A DNA stretch of 64,000 bases from Paenibacillus sp. NFR01 (lineage in GTDB: Bacteria; Bacillota; Bacilli; Paenibacillales; Paenibacillaceae). The translations under genes and the position numbers were made by a program. The stretch lies in the NCBI RefSeq assembly GCF_900111565.1, contig NZ_FOIK01000008.1:107770-171769 (forward strand). The letters run 5' to 3'. Under the pieces are notes generated by a model. The model was not told where the DNA came from, did no database searches, and saw nothing but the letters and a program-made list of their open reading frames with translations. How positions within the stretch are numbered: position 1 is the first letter of the stretch; every line of letters begins with the position of its first letter. Shown one piece after another: positions 9,227-17,744 of this stretch.

Positions 9227-9553
9227 ATGTCGATCAAACAACTTCATACGCTGGAGGAATTGGAGCAATACGTTCAGGCTCCGGGGAAAAAACTGCTGTT
9301 CAAGCACAGCACGACCTGCCCGATCAGCGCCAAAGCAAATACCGAGTTTCAGGCTTATGTTGAAGGTGCGGATACGCCGGCGGCAGTGGTGCTGGTCATT
9401 GAAGACCGGCCCGTATCCAATGAAATCGCCGAGCGCTTCGGCATCAAACACGAATCCCCGCAAATTTTCCTGCTGGAAGGCGGCGACGTCCGCTGGAACA
9501 CCTCCCATTGGAAAATTACCCGGGAAGCCATCACGGAAGCCGTAAACGCATGA
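9227..9553 (+). CDS. ytxJ: Bacilliredoxin YtxJ/BrxC-like monothiol redox protein
   Basis: 108 residues with a thioredoxin-like fold. The active-site segment HSTTCPISAKA near residue 27 carries the single Cys in the TCPIS motif of YtxJ/BrxC proteins. This family removes bacillithiol from oxidised protein thiols in the cytoplasm of Bacilli. A frame open from 8786 exists, but the ATG at 9227 has the ribosome binding site and matches the family start. It overlaps the following glutaredoxin gene by four bases (ATGA), so both are made together, consistent with a redox-repair pair. Confidence 0.92.
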   Translation: MSIKQLHTLEELEQYVQAPGKKLLFKHSTTCPISAKANTEFQAYVEGADTPAAVVLVIEDRPVSNEIAERFGIKHESPQIFLLEGGDVRWNTSHWKITREAITEAVNA

Positions 9554-9792
9554 GCGAACCATGGATAGTATACTCTACCTCGGGCTGCAGCGACTGCAAT
9601 CAGGTCAAGCAATGGCTGGCCGGGCAGGGTTTCGCCTTTGAAGTCCGCGACGTCATGAGCAGCGTTCAATATCAGGAGGAAGTGGAGAAGCTGGGGTTTA
9701 TGGGCGTGCCGGTCACCGTATTTGGCGGCCGGGCCGTTAAGGGATTTGATCTTCCCGGACTTCAGGCTCTCGCGCAAACCGCCGGCTGCTAA
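9550..9792 (+). CDS. Glutaredoxin-family protein with CSDC active site
   Basis: 80 residues, glutaredoxin/NrdH size. The dithiol site SGCSDCNQVKQWL lies near residues 10-22. The cis-proline segment GVPVTVF is near residue 50, followed by GFD. These are the expected GSH- or BSH-type thiol-binding elements. The ATG overlaps the TGA of ytxJ. Partner thiol and substrates are not determined by sequence. Confidence 0.88.
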   Translation: MSEPWIVYSTSGCSDCNQVKQWLAGQGFAFEVRDVMSSVQYQEEVEKLGFMGVPVTVFGGRAVKGFDLPGLQALAQTAGC

Positions 9793-9813
9793 AGTAAGGT
9801 TGGTAAGGCCGAT

Positions 9814-9857
9814 AAGGATATTCCGCAGGCATAGGGCCTGCAGAATGTCCTTTTTTT
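9814..9857 (+). terminator. Terminator after the glutaredoxin gene
   Basis: The arms AAGGATATTCCGCAGGC and GCCTGCAGAATGTCCTT pair around a short loop and are followed by a run of seven T. Confidence 0.88.
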
Positions 9858-9860
9858 GTG

Positions 9861-10277
9861 TTACCCTTCCATCGCGGAGGCTTCCGCCAGAAAAGATACA
9901 TGGCCGCTGTGGGAGTAGACCACATGATCGGCCCCCAGGCTTTTGTAGACGAGCCGCGGGTTCAGCGAAGAGGTGACGACAACGATCGGCTGATCGGTCC
10001 AGGCCCGGCACATCTGGATATATCGGCAGGTTAACGCGAAGCTGCCCTCGAACAGGAATACTTTGGTGACCGCAAATTGCGGGCAAAACCATGTTTTTTG
10101 CCGGTGTGTATCCACCATAATTATCGTTTGGATGCCAAGCTGCTCGAACCGCTTTTTCTCGGCCGCGTTGTTGGCCAGACCGGCGATGCGGCAGCCCCTG
10201 ACGCGGAGCAGGCGGACGAAGTCCTCTCCCGCTTTGGTTGGGGCGTTGATAAGCACATAATTTTCTTGCTCCGCCAT
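9861..10277 (-). CDS. Orphan Rossmann-like protein under a c-di-AMP riboswitch
   Basis: 138 residues, no confident family. The start (ENYVLINAPTKAGEDFVRLLRVRGCRIAGLAN) looks like a beta-alpha-beta Rossmann turn but lacks a clean GxGxxG. The end (IVVVTSSLNPRLVYKSLGADHVVYS) resembles the last part of RCK/TrkA-N domains of potassium-channel regulators or an MDR-type NADP fold. I chose the ATG at 10277 because AAGGAG precedes it; the frame remains open upstream into the riboswitch terminator. The c-di-AMP riboswitch upstream makes a role in potassium or osmotic homeostasis plausible, but this is inference. Confidence 0.75.
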   Translation of the reverse strand: MAEQENYVLINAPTKAGEDFVRLLRVRGCRIAGLANNAAEKKRFEQLGIQTIIMVDTHRQKTWFCPQFAVTKVFLFEGSFALTCRYIQMCRAWTDQPIVVVTSSLNPRLVYKSLGADHVVYSHSGHVSFLAEASAMEG

Positions 10278-10332
10278 GTTTTGATCTCCTTCCGCTGATT
10301 CGTCATGCCCGTGTTTTTCCGCAGGAGGACAG

Positions 10333-10363
10333 CAAAAAGACCACAAAGGATCTCCTCTGTGGC
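10333..10363 (-). terminator. Riboswitch expression platform terminator
   Basis: On the minus strand CCACAGAGGA pairs with TCCTTTGTGG and is followed by TCTTTTT. It lies between the aptamer and the start of the downstream gene, so it would stop transcription when the riboswitch is ligand-bound. Confidence 0.85.
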
Positions 10364-10401
10364 CGGCTGGCGCGCACATCGCACTTATCCTCTCTACAAT
10401 A

Positions 10402-10572
10402 CGCTTACGAGGTTAGCTGTCGGATTCGGGCGGTGAGAGTCGCCCTACCTGCGTCCTGGGCTTTGCGCCCAAGCCGCCGGATTCACCCCTAACCGGAGCC
10501 GCTGTAACAAAGAAAATCGGCTGCCGATCTTTGGTTCCCCCGTTTTCCGTTTGACGGAAATTAAGCGGATTA
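10402..10572 (-). ncRNA. c-di-AMP riboswitch (ydaO/yuaA class)
   Basis: The minus strand shows the conserved blocks of the ydaO motif in order: the closing-stem strand CGCTTAA, ACGGGGGAACCA, GGGGTGAATC, AGGGCGACTCT, CCCGAATCCGACAGCTAACC, and the returning strand CTCGTAAGCG that pairs with the first block. This class binds cyclic di-AMP and usually turns genes off. The downstream terminator and the following gene (9861-10277) make this a complete cis-regulatory unit. Confidence 0.93.
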
Positions 10573-10599
10573 CTATGAAATTTCGTTCAATTCGGTGTT

Positions 10600-10628
10600 A
10601 TCATACTCTCCGCACTTCCGCTTGTAAA
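10600..10628 (-). promoter_or_regulatory. SigA-type promoter of the c-di-AMP riboswitch transcript
   Basis: On the minus strand TTTACA and TATGAT are exactly 17 bases apart, placing the transcript start about 20 bases before the aptamer. The rest of 10629-10958 holds no gene I can support. Confidence 0.7.
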
Positions 10629-10958
10629 CTGCCGTTAATTGCAAAATAACGCATATTCATCGCCTTTTCAACATCAGATAACCCTTAAAGCATCATTTAT
10701 CTTACAAAAGCTTCTTCTTTCTCCTATTTTGCATCTTGCTATATTGATGGATTGAAAAACGGCGTGCGGAAGAGATAATAGGGTGAAAATCGGCGAAACA
10801 GTCTCCTTTCGTCACCGGCTTCCCACGGATGGACGCATTTCCCTGCAAATGGATTTCAGAGAATGCTTTTTCATTTTTACAAAACAGGAGCGGCGGAGTA
10901 TGATTCGTGATATCAAAATCATGCTGTTCCCACACAGCACACGGAAGGAAATTGCCTT

Positions 10959-11486
10959 ATGTCCGATACGCTCCCCATACGCCCCGCCGCCCGTTTTGCG
11001 GGCGGCAGCCCCGCAGCTAAAGCTGCTGCCGGTTCAGGAAACAGCGGCGCCCGCATATCGCCGGGGTTCGCCGACTTTGTCCGGCAGCACAGCGCCGAGG
11101 TGGCGCATCTCGCGCGCCTGCTGCTGCCCGCCGGCGTCTTGGCGGAGCCGGCTGCCGTGCAGGCCTTCCGCGCACTGCATGCGGAAGGCTCCGGCGGCGC
11201 GGACGCGGAGAGCATGCTCCGCGCCGCCTATGGGGCTTGCATCCGCGTCTGCCGGCGGATGTTGCCCGCAGCGGCATCGGTGGCGCCCGATGCCGCGTTC
11301 GAGACCCGGGTGATCCTAGCGCTGCGTTACGGCCTGCGGCTGCCGCCGGTCGACATCGCCCGGATCACCGGAAGCGCCCTGCCGCAGGTCAAAGCGCAGC
11401 TGCGGCAGGCGCGCGAAGCGCAGCTCGGGTGGACGGCCCGAGCGGACGGCCCTGCGGAGGAGCATAAAGGCTCCTCTTGCCAATAG
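10959..11486 (+). CDS. Degenerate sigma-70-like small protein
   Basis: 175 residues, Ala- and Arg-rich. The C-terminal part (VILALRYGLRLPPVDIARITGSALPQVKAQLRQAREAQL, about 122-160) reads like sigma region 4.2: a helix-turn-helix that recognises -35 elements. The part before it (about 35-100) is helical but has no clear region 2. The first 30 residues are low complexity. GGAAGG stands about ten bases before the ATG. It may be an ECF-like factor that has lost or diverged in region 2, or an unrelated helix-turn-helix protein. No anti-sigma gene is adjacent. A 176-codon frame in another phase overlaps and is rejected. Confidence 0.6.
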   Translation: MSDTLPIRPAARFAGGSPAAKAAAGSGNSGARISPGFADFVRQHSAEVAHLARLLLPAGVLAEPAAVQAFRALHAEGSGGADAESMLRAAYGACIRVCRRMLPAAASVAPDAAFETRVILALRYGLRLPPVDIARITGSALPQVKAQLRQAREAQLGWTARADGPAEEHKGSSCQ

Positions 11487-11564
11487 CACCTCATCCTGCC
11501 TTGATTCTTTGCATTCAACATTGCAGAATACCTCGCAGGAATATGGCCTGCAGGCGAAATACCA

Positions 11565-11602
11565 AAAGGCGGTTCATCCAATTCCGGATGAACCGCCTTT
11601 TC
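11565..11602. terminator. Bidirectional terminator
   Basis: AAAAGGCGGTTCATCC and GGATGAACCGCCTTTT are perfect inverted arms with A and T runs outside. They serve the sigma-like gene on the plus strand and the small membrane gene on the minus strand. Confidence 0.9.
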
Positions 11603-11630
11603 TTTTACTCCGCTCCGCCAGCGGTATAAC

Positions 11631-11819
11631 TTATGCCTTGCCGTTTTTCCCGCCTTTGGCGAACCGCCAGGCAGCCAGGCAGCAGCCCACAAGCCCCAGG
11701 CCGAGCAGAATCGTCTGCAGGGCGCCAAGCAGTTCCCGGCCTTCGGGGCGGATGATGCCGCTGATAATGATCAACACAATGGAAACCGCAAGAAATGCGG
11801 CGGATTTACCCTTTTTCAT
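11631..11819 (-). CDS. Small two-segment membrane protein
   Basis: 62 residues with two hydrophobic stretches: about 8-25 (AAFLAVSIVLIIISGII) and 36-53 (LLGALQTILLGLGLVGCCLAAW). The tail is basic (RFAKGGKNGKA), which favours a cytoplasmic end. I use the ATG at 11819 because AAGGAGTGAG precedes it. I do not recognise a family. Confidence 0.65.
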   Translation of the reverse strand: MKKGKSAAFLAVSIVLIIISGIIRPEGRELLGALQTILLGLGLVGCCLAAWRFAKGGKNGKA

Positions 11820-11991
11820 ATGCTCACTCCTTGTCTTTACCATACACGAAATTGCCCCCCGCCGCCACCGGATACCTGTACAATGAGGAAGCGAGTAAAA
11901 GGATGGGAGCTGCTCGTGTCTATGCTTTTTATACTAAATAATGATAAGATGATGAAGCATCTATTTCAGATTAAGATAACAAGGTGGTTAT

Positions 11992-13077
11992 ATGAAAGGA
12001 TCGCTCGGAGAGCTCGCCTCATCAAGGCAAAACAATTTTGACTTTATCCGCTTTGCAGCCGCGTCGCTTGTCATATTCTCGCATGCCTATCCATTGTCGG
12101 GCAGAAACGATTTTGAACCGCTCCTCGTGCTTACCGGCGGCATCCAATCCCTGGGCGGCATAGCTGTCGCAATCTTCTTCATCATTAGCGGTTATTTAAT
12201 TACGCAAAGCTATGACCGTTCAGCTCATTTATTCAACTTCCTGGTGGCAAGAATACTGCGAATTCTCCCAGGCCTGATGTTCGTCCTGCTGCTTACCGTT
12301 TTTGTATTAGGCCCGCTAGTTACAGACCTGTCGTTAAACGATTACTTTTCAAATCCTGCAACCTTAGATTATTTGAAAAATATTATGCTGCATCCGATCC
12401 GGTTCTACTTGCCGGGCGTGTATGAGCACAACGTTTACCAAGGGGCCGTCAACGGTTCGCTGTGGACACTGGAGTTTGAAGCCTTTTGTTATTTGATCGT
12501 AGCCTGTCTGGGGATGCTTCGCCTGTTGAAGAAGCCTTTCATTCTCTTGTTTTTCCTGTTTGTTTTGGCCGTTCCCCATATTCCGTTCATCATCAATCAA
12601 TATTACTATACTTCGCTCATAAGCTTGGAGCTCGTTAAATACTTTGCCGCTGGAATGATGCTGTACGCCTTCCGCAACCATATTCCGCATAACAAATATT
12701 TAGCGTGGTTCTCAGGCCTTATGCTCCTGGTCGGATTGATCGACACCGCGCATTTTAAATTATTTGTCGCTATTTTCGGTGCGTATCTGGTGATGTATCT
12801 GGCCTTTAAGCCGACAAAGAGTCTGTACCAGTTCTCCAAACGCGGTGATTTTTCCTACGGTATTTATATCTATGCTTTTCCCATTCAGCAGCTGGTGGCC
12901 ATGTGGTTTGGCGATTCAATTACGCCGGCCAAAAGCTTCGTGTTCAGCTATCCGCTCACGCTGATCTGTGCGTATATCTCATGGCATTTGATCGAGAAGC
13001 ATGCTTTGAAACTAAAGAAGTTCAAATTTCCGGGTTTACTCGCCAAACAGGCAAATCGAACCGCAAAAGACCTTTAA
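11992..13077 (+). CDS. Acyltransferase family 3 membrane protein (OafA/YrhL type)
   Basis: 361 residues, about ten membrane segments. The N-terminal block FDFIRFAAASLVIFSHAYPL contains the conserved Arg and active-site His of acyltransferase-3 proteins, and IFFIISGYLITQS follows. Such enzymes O-acylate surface sugars, peptidoglycan or lipids. There is no SGNH domain at the C-terminus. AAGGTGG precedes the ATG. The gene is noticeably more AT-rich than its neighbours, which suggests later acquisition. No other polysaccharide gene is nearby, so the acceptor is unknown. Confidence 0.9.
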   Translation: MKGSLGELASSRQNNFDFIRFAAASLVIFSHAYPLSGRNDFEPLLVLTGGIQSLGGIAVAIFFIISGYLITQSYDRSAHLFNFLVARILRILPGLMFVLLLTVFVLGPLVTDLSLNDYFSNPATLDYLKNIMLHPIRFYLPGVYEHNVYQGAVNGSLWTLEFEAFCYLIVACLGMLRLLKKPFILLFFLFVLAVPHIPFIINQYYYTSLISLELVKYFAAGMMLYAFRNHIPHNKYLAWFSGLMLLVGLIDTAHFKLFVAIFGAYLVMYLAFKPTKSLYQFSKRGDFSYGIYIYAFPIQQLVAMWFGDSITPAKSFVFSYPLTLICAYISWHLIEKHALKLKKFKFPGLLAKQANRTAKDL

Positions 13078-13084
13078 ACTTATC

Positions 13085-13130
13085 AAAAAGCCTTGATCTG
13101 CCGGTGTTTCCGGGCGAATCAAGGCTTTTT
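13085..13130. terminator. Bidirectional terminator between acyltransferase and chemoreceptor
   Basis: AAAAAGCCTTGAT pairs with ATCAAGGCTTTTT across a loop that itself contains a GCC/GGC extension. It serves the two convergent genes. Confidence 0.9.
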
Positions 13131-13139
13131 GTTGCAATC

Positions 13140-15323
13140 CTATACTTTGAATTTCGAGACAAGCAGGGTCAGATTGTTGGCAATGGAGGCCAGTTGCTGC
13201 GAGGATGCTGCAATGGCTTCAATGGCTGCCAGCTGCTCTTCCGCTGCCGCTGAGGTCGTTTCCGCCCCTTCTGCCGTCTGTTTCGACATTCCCGCCAGCT
13301 CCGTTACCGTTGCCGATACTTCCTGAGTGCTGGCCGACATCTGTTCCGCTACCGCCGAGATCCCTTGAATCTGGTCCACGATATGGGAGGTGGATCGTTC
13401 AATGTTGCCGAAGCTGAGCGTTGCTTCTTCACTGATCCGCAGACCTTCGTTGACTTTGCTCCGGACTTCGCTGTTCATATACTTATCGGACTGCTCGATC
13501 AGCGACAGCATCCGTCCCAGGGTTTGGCCGATTTCCAAGGCCGTCTGCTTCGTCTGGTCGGACAACTTCCGAACCTCTCCCGCCACTACGGCAAATCCGC
13601 GTCCGTGTTCCCCGGCTCTTGCCGCTTCTATGGAAGCGTTCAGCGAGAGCAGATTGGTCTGGTTGGCGATGTCGGCGATCGCTTCGTTCATGGTGCCGGC
13701 ATCTCCGGACAACCTGGAGAGCTCATCCATGAGCCCGCCCGCTTTGGCGACGGAGTCCAGAATCTGATCCATCTGCTGACGCACCCCGTGAATGGTCCGG
13801 CTGCCTTCGGCTACTTCCTGCTCTGTCTGGCTGGCAGCATCGACAATCACTCCCGCCGATTCGGCAATGGCCACTACGCCACGGGCCATTTCTTCCATCG
13901 AGCTCGCCGCTTCTCCCGAAGATTCCGCGCTGTTAATGGCGGCTTCAGCCGTCTCTTGGGTAGTCTCCGCCACATGTTTGACGGACTGGGCGGTCTGGTC
14001 GGTGCTTTCCCTGATGGCTTGGGAGAATTCATTCAGCATGGAAGTCGTCTCATAAATCTCCGAAACCACCTTCTGAACGGATTCCGCCATCTGATTGAAA
14101 TCCTGTGCCAGCTCACCGAATTCATCCTTCGTATGAAGATGGACTCTTGCCGATAAATCGCCTTCGCTAATTTTACGCACCCCTGTTCTGAGCTTCGTCA
14201 GAGAATTCAGGAATACCCGTAGAATAATGAAGATCAGAAGTCCGGAGAACAGTACGGCAATTCCCATGACCCACAAGCTTTTATAGTAAATCGGCCGGGC
14301 GGCGTCTGTATATTCGCCCGTTCCAATCATTCCGTACATTTTCCACCCGGTCATCGGCTCGGTACTGCTGTAAATCTCCAACTCCATAGCGCCGTATTGC
14401 ACAACCTTTGAAGAGACAGGAATATCTCCTTCAGGGGTTGTTCCATCGGGTGGCGTCTGTCCTTGCTGCGGCTCGGCCGATGGCTGTGCCGCCGAAGCAT
14501 CCGCCAATCCGGGCTTTCCGGCAGGTGCCTGTTCAGCCGACTCTCCGGATGCAGAGTCCGTCGAGGCGATGGCTGTAAATTCATCCCCAAGTTTCATTCC
14601 GTAGACATCAAAAATCATCGCCGATGCGGCCACGATTTTGTTCGATTCATCCAGAATGATCAAGCTCCCGTTTTTCCCGATGGAAATGCCACGGAACGAA
14701 TCCGCCAACCGGTCCAAATCAACATTTAAGGCGATGCTCCCTTTTCCGTCGGGCAGTGCTTTGGCAAGTGCGATGATCCATCTGCCCGTCTTGGCGTTCT
14801 GTATAGGCTCACCGATTTCGATTTTGGAGGTATCGGCCATCGAATGTTGATACCATAACTGCTTCCGCGGATCATAATCCGTAGCTTCTTCCTTCGGAGA
14901 GCTGACGAACTCCCCCGCTGCATTGCCGACGACCATGCTGCTGACTTCCGGATGTGAAGCGACAATCCGATCCAGGAAGGTTTGGGATTGCTCCGGGTTG
15001 GCCGCAGTATCGGAGGTGAACATTTGTGCATATTCGTCCAGGTTATTCATCACCGGCAGCATGTATTGCCCGATGTTCGTGCGGGTCAGCTCCATCGTGT
15101 TGATGCTGGACTCCCGGATTTGCGACCGGACTTCGCTCTTTGCGCTTTGATAAGAAGCGAAAGCGATTACAGCACTGGGGATCAGGAGAACGGCAAGAAA
15201 GGAAAGAACCAGCTTGCCTCTCATCGTCTTCCCTTCCCGGGCCGTATGCTTGCTCCACCGCTTCAGCTTGTTTGTTACTTTCGAGTGCAATTTTTCATGG
15301 GATTCAGGGGAATTACCTTCCAT
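13140..15323 (-). CDS. Methyl-accepting chemotaxis protein with extracellular Cache sensor
   Basis: 727 residues. TM1 is near residues 37-56 (LVLSFLAVLLIPSAVIAFAS). An extracellular double-Cache sensor runs to about residue 350. TM2 (VMGIAVLFSGLLIFIILRVF) is followed by a HAMP domain (KISEGDLSARVHL) and the cytoplasmic signalling hairpin DIANQTNLLSLNASIEAARA and GRGFAVVAGEVRKLSDQT. The sensor carries an unusual Ala/Pro/Gly/Gln-rich stretch of about 50 residues (about 255-305). The ATG at 15323 has GGAGG seven bases upstream. Ligand unknown; it should signal through CheA/CheW encoded elsewhere. Confidence 0.95.
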   Translation of the reverse strand: MEGNSPESHEKLHSKVTNKLKRWSKHTAREGKTMRGKLVLSFLAVLLIPSAVIAFASYQSAKSEVRSQIRESSINTMELTRTNIGQYMLPVMNNLDEYAQMFTSDTAANPEQSQTFLDRIVASHPEVSSMVVGNAAGEFVSSPKEEATDYDPRKQLWYQHSMADTSKIEIGEPIQNAKTGRWIIALAKALPDGKGSIALNVDLDRLADSFRGISIGKNGSLIILDESNKIVAASAMIFDVYGMKLGDEFTAIASTDSASGESAEQAPAGKPGLADASAAQPSAEPQQGQTPPDGTTPEGDIPVSSKVVQYGAMELEIYSSTEPMTGWKMYGMIGTGEYTDAARPIYYKSLWVMGIAVLFSGLLIFIILRVFLNSLTKLRTGVRKISEGDLSARVHLHTKDEFGELAQDFNQMAESVQKVVSEIYETTSMLNEFSQAIRESTDQTAQSVKHVAETTQETAEAAINSAESSGEAASSMEEMARGVVAIAESAGVIVDAASQTEQEVAEGSRTIHGVRQQMDQILDSVAKAGGLMDELSRLSGDAGTMNEAIADIANQTNLLSLNASIEAARAGEHGRGFAVVAGEVRKLSDQTKQTALEIGQTLGRMLSLIEQSDKYMNSEVRSKVNEGLRISEEATLSFGNIERSTSHIVDQIQGISAVAEQMSASTQEVSATVTELAGMSKQTAEGAETTSAAAEEQLAAIEAIAASSQQLASIANNLTLLVSKFKV

Positions 15324-15358
15324 CTGGGAGCCTCCTACATAGATGTGTTTAATACTAT

Positions 15359-15385
15359 ATTTCGACATTATTCTCGCATTATTTA
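15359..15385 (-). promoter_or_regulatory. SigD-type promoter of the chemoreceptor gene
   Basis: On the minus strand TAAA is followed after 15 bases by GTCGAAAT. This resembles the motility sigma-factor consensus TAAA-N15-GCCGATAT and fits a chemotaxis gene 36 bases downstream. Confidence 0.55.
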
Positions 15386-15451
15386 ACACATAACGTCATA
15401 TAATTTTATATTTCGACAATATTCATGAATTTTCAACAAATTCTCAACATA

Positions 15452-15482
15452 CAAAAAACCGGCCATCGGGTGATGGCCGGTT
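15452..15482 (-). terminator. Terminator of the ABC export operon
   Basis: AACCGGCCATC and GATGGCCGGTT form a perfect stem with a four-base loop. The T run is on the minus-strand 3' side, so it ends transcription coming from 15554. Confidence 0.9.
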
Positions 15483-15553
15483 AGTTTCGATGCCTTAAGG
15501 GCTCTGCAAATCGATCAGGTTCTCAAAATATCTCCAAGCAGCAGGTTCATCTC

Positions 15554-16846
15554 TTAAATCTTGTACGCCTTCATCGCCTTGCGGATTTCCGCAATGCTAG
15601 GACGTTTGCCGTACATCAACACGCCGGTACGGTAAATCTTGGCCGACAGCCATCCCATGAAGAAGGTGGTTGCCAACAGCAGCACCAGCGAAATCGCGAT
15701 CTCCCACCCGGCCACTTCACCGATGCCAATGCGCAGCAGCAGGCTAAGCGGCGAGGTGAACGGCACATAACTGGCGACTTTGATCAATAGCGTATCCGGT
15801 GCCGACATGCTGAAGAGCGGAATATAGAAGGCTACGAAGCCGAGCATCATCACCGGCATGGCTGCCTGGCCAAGGTCCTCGGTCCGGCTAACGATCGAAC
15901 CGACAGCCGCATAGAGCAGCGCATAGAGGAAGAAGCCGAGAATATAGAGCAGCAGGCCGTAGAACAGCAGGCTGGTATCGAGCTGGGACAGATCCAGATC
16001 AAAATCCGTAAGGACACCCGAGTTATGCGGCAGCGTCAGGTTCACCGCAATCGTCGCCACAAAAAGCGCGATTTGCAGAATGCCGACCAGGAACACGCCG
16101 ATCACTTTGCCGAACATCTGGGTCAGCGGAGCGGCGCTTGTAATGAGGATCTCCATGATCCGCGAGCTTTTCTCGGAAGTAATCTCCGCGGCAATCATAT
16201 TGCCGGTCATCATGATGGACATGAAGAACAGCATCAGCGCCACGTAGACCGCCACATAATTAATGGTCGGCGCCGAAGTATCAGCCTCTTCCTGCCCTGT
16301 ACTGTCTCCGCTTACGTTTAATTGTTTTGTATCGATGGTAACCGGTCTGTACATTGCGGTGATCTGATCGGCACTGAGCTTGTCGCCGGCGATCAGCTGC
16401 GTGTTGACCTGCTGCAATGCGGTTTGCAGCAACGTTTTAACATTGTCCTTCAGGTCGCCTTTGCTCGAATGATAAGTGACGGAGGCCAGGCCTTCCTGGC
16501 CGTCAGCGGCAAAGGTGAGGTACCCTTTTACTTTTTCGTCATCCAAATCTTTCTTCAGCTGTGCATCTGTTTCGGAAGGATATACGGTGAACCCCAGCTT
16601 GGTCTCCTGATCCGCAGCAGGCGTATACGCTAGAAGCAGCTCCGCCGCGCGGTTGCCCGATTCCGTCACGATCCCGATCTGCACCTGGCCGCCGGTTTTA
16701 TCCTCGCCCTGAAACTTATCGATGATATACGGAATGTTCATCCCGACGGAAATCAGAAGCACCAGAATCAGCGTCGTAATCAGGAAAGACTTCGTTCTCA
16801 CTTTATTTTTGAAGGTAAAGCCAATAATCGTCCCCATCTTATTCAT
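15554..16846 (-). CDS. ABC-2 type permease (NatB/YhaP-like)
   Basis: 430 residues. One N-terminal membrane segment (SFLITTLILVLLISVGMNI) is followed by a large extracytoplasmic domain of about 150 residues, then five membrane segments. This is the layout of the sodium-export permeases NatB and YhaP. The ATG at 16846 has GGTAGGTG six bases before it; a GTG three codons earlier is also possible. The start overlaps the end of the ATPase gene by 8 bases. With the ATPase it would export Na+ or a drug-like substrate; the substrate is inferred from family only. Confidence 0.88.
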   Translation of the reverse strand: MNKMGTIIGFTFKNKVRTKSFLITTLILVLLISVGMNIPYIIDKFQGEDKTGGQVQIGIVTESGNRAAELLLAYTPAADQETKLGFTVYPSETDAQLKKDLDDEKVKGYLTFAADGQEGLASVTYHSSKGDLKDNVKTLLQTALQQVNTQLIAGDKLSADQITAMYRPVTIDTKQLNVSGDSTGQEEADTSAPTINYVAVYVALMLFFMSIMMTGNMIAAEITSEKSSRIMEILITSAAPLTQMFGKVIGVFLVGILQIALFVATIAVNLTLPHNSGVLTDFDLDLSQLDTSLLFYGLLLYILGFFLYALLYAAVGSIVSRTEDLGQAAMPVMMLGFVAFYIPLFSMSAPDTLLIKVASYVPFTSPLSLLLRIGIGEVAGWEIAISLVLLLATTFFMGWLSAKIYRTGVLMYGKRPSIAEIRKAMKAYKI

Positions 16847-17741
16847 GAGATTCACCTACCGCTCTGATAAAGATTTGGTTTAACGTCGGTTCCTTGATTT
16901 CAAAATGCTCGACCTCGCCCTGCGCGATTGCCGCATGCAGAATCCGCTGCGCCGCAGCGAGCTCGGAGATGCGGATCAGATAGCCGCGTTCCAGCCGCTC
17001 CACTCCGGTTACCCCTGCGATGGCATCCAGCCCCGCCACTTCGCCGCCGGTTTGCAGCAGCACCTCTTCGCGCGGGTAGCCTTTCTTGATCTCGCGGATA
17101 TCGCCCTGCACCACGGTATTGGAACGGTCAAGAATCGTAATGTTGCGGCACAGCTCCTCGACGTGCTCCATGCGGTGCGTCGAGAACAGGATGCTGGTGC
17201 CCTGGTCGCGCAGCTCGCGGACCGTATCCTTCAACAGCTCGACGTTGACCGGATCCAGGCCGCTGAACGCTTCATCCAGAATGAGCAGCTTCGGCTTATG
17301 CACGACGGCAGCAATAAAACCCATTTTTTGCTGATTCCCTTTGGAGAGCTCTTCGATCTTCTTGTTGTAGTATTCGGGAACCTCGAAGCGGTCCAGCCAG
17401 TACCGCAGACTCGCGTCCGCCTCGCCGGCCGGCATGCCGCGCAGCCGGGCCAGGTAAGTGATCTGGTCGCTTACCTTGACCTTCGGATAAAGCCCCCGCT
17501 CTTCCGGCAGATAGCCCATGAGCTGCTGCAGCTCGCTGTTGTAAGGCTTGCCGCTATACAGAATCCGTCCGCCGTCGGGATAAATCAGGCCGAGCACCAT
17601 GCGCATTGTCGTGGTTTTGCCGGCGCCGTTGGCGCCCAGCAGCCCGTAAATCTCGCCTTCCTGCACGTTCAGGGTAATGCCGTTTACAGCGGTTTTTTCA
17701 CCGTACTGCTTGACTACCTGTTCCAGCTTCAAAGCTTCCAT
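16839..17741 (-). CDS. ABC transporter ATPase (NatA/YhaQ-like)
   Basis: 300 residues. Walker A GANGAGKTTT (about 34-43), the Q-loop region GYLPEERGLYPKVKVSDQ, signature LSKGNQQKMGFI, Walker B LLILDEAFSGLDP and the switch His in STHRMEH are all present. The EERGLYPK form of the Q-loop is characteristic of the NatA/YhaQ branch. It sits three bases after the preceding ATPase gene and overlaps the permease gene, so it is coupled to both. Confidence 0.92.
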   Translation of the reverse strand: MEALKLEQVVKQYGEKTAVNGITLNVQEGEIYGLLGANGAGKTTTMRMVLGLIYPDGGRILYSGKPYNSELQQLMGYLPEERGLYPKVKVSDQITYLARLRGMPAGEADASLRYWLDRFEVPEYYNKKIEELSKGNQQKMGFIAAVVHKPKLLILDEAFSGLDPVNVELLKDTVRELRDQGTSILFSTHRMEHVEELCRNITILDRSNTVVQGDIREIKKGYPREEVLLQTGGEVAGLDAIAGVTGVERLERGYLIRISELAAAQRILHAAIAQGEVEHFEIKEPTLNQIFIRAVGESHE

Positions 17742-17744
17742 TCC

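Noticed and set aside
10783..11313. A 176-codon plus-strand frame overlapping the sigma-like gene.
   Set aside because: It is Pro/Arg-rich without domain features. The overlapping frame at 10959 has a ribosome binding site and a helix-turn-helix.
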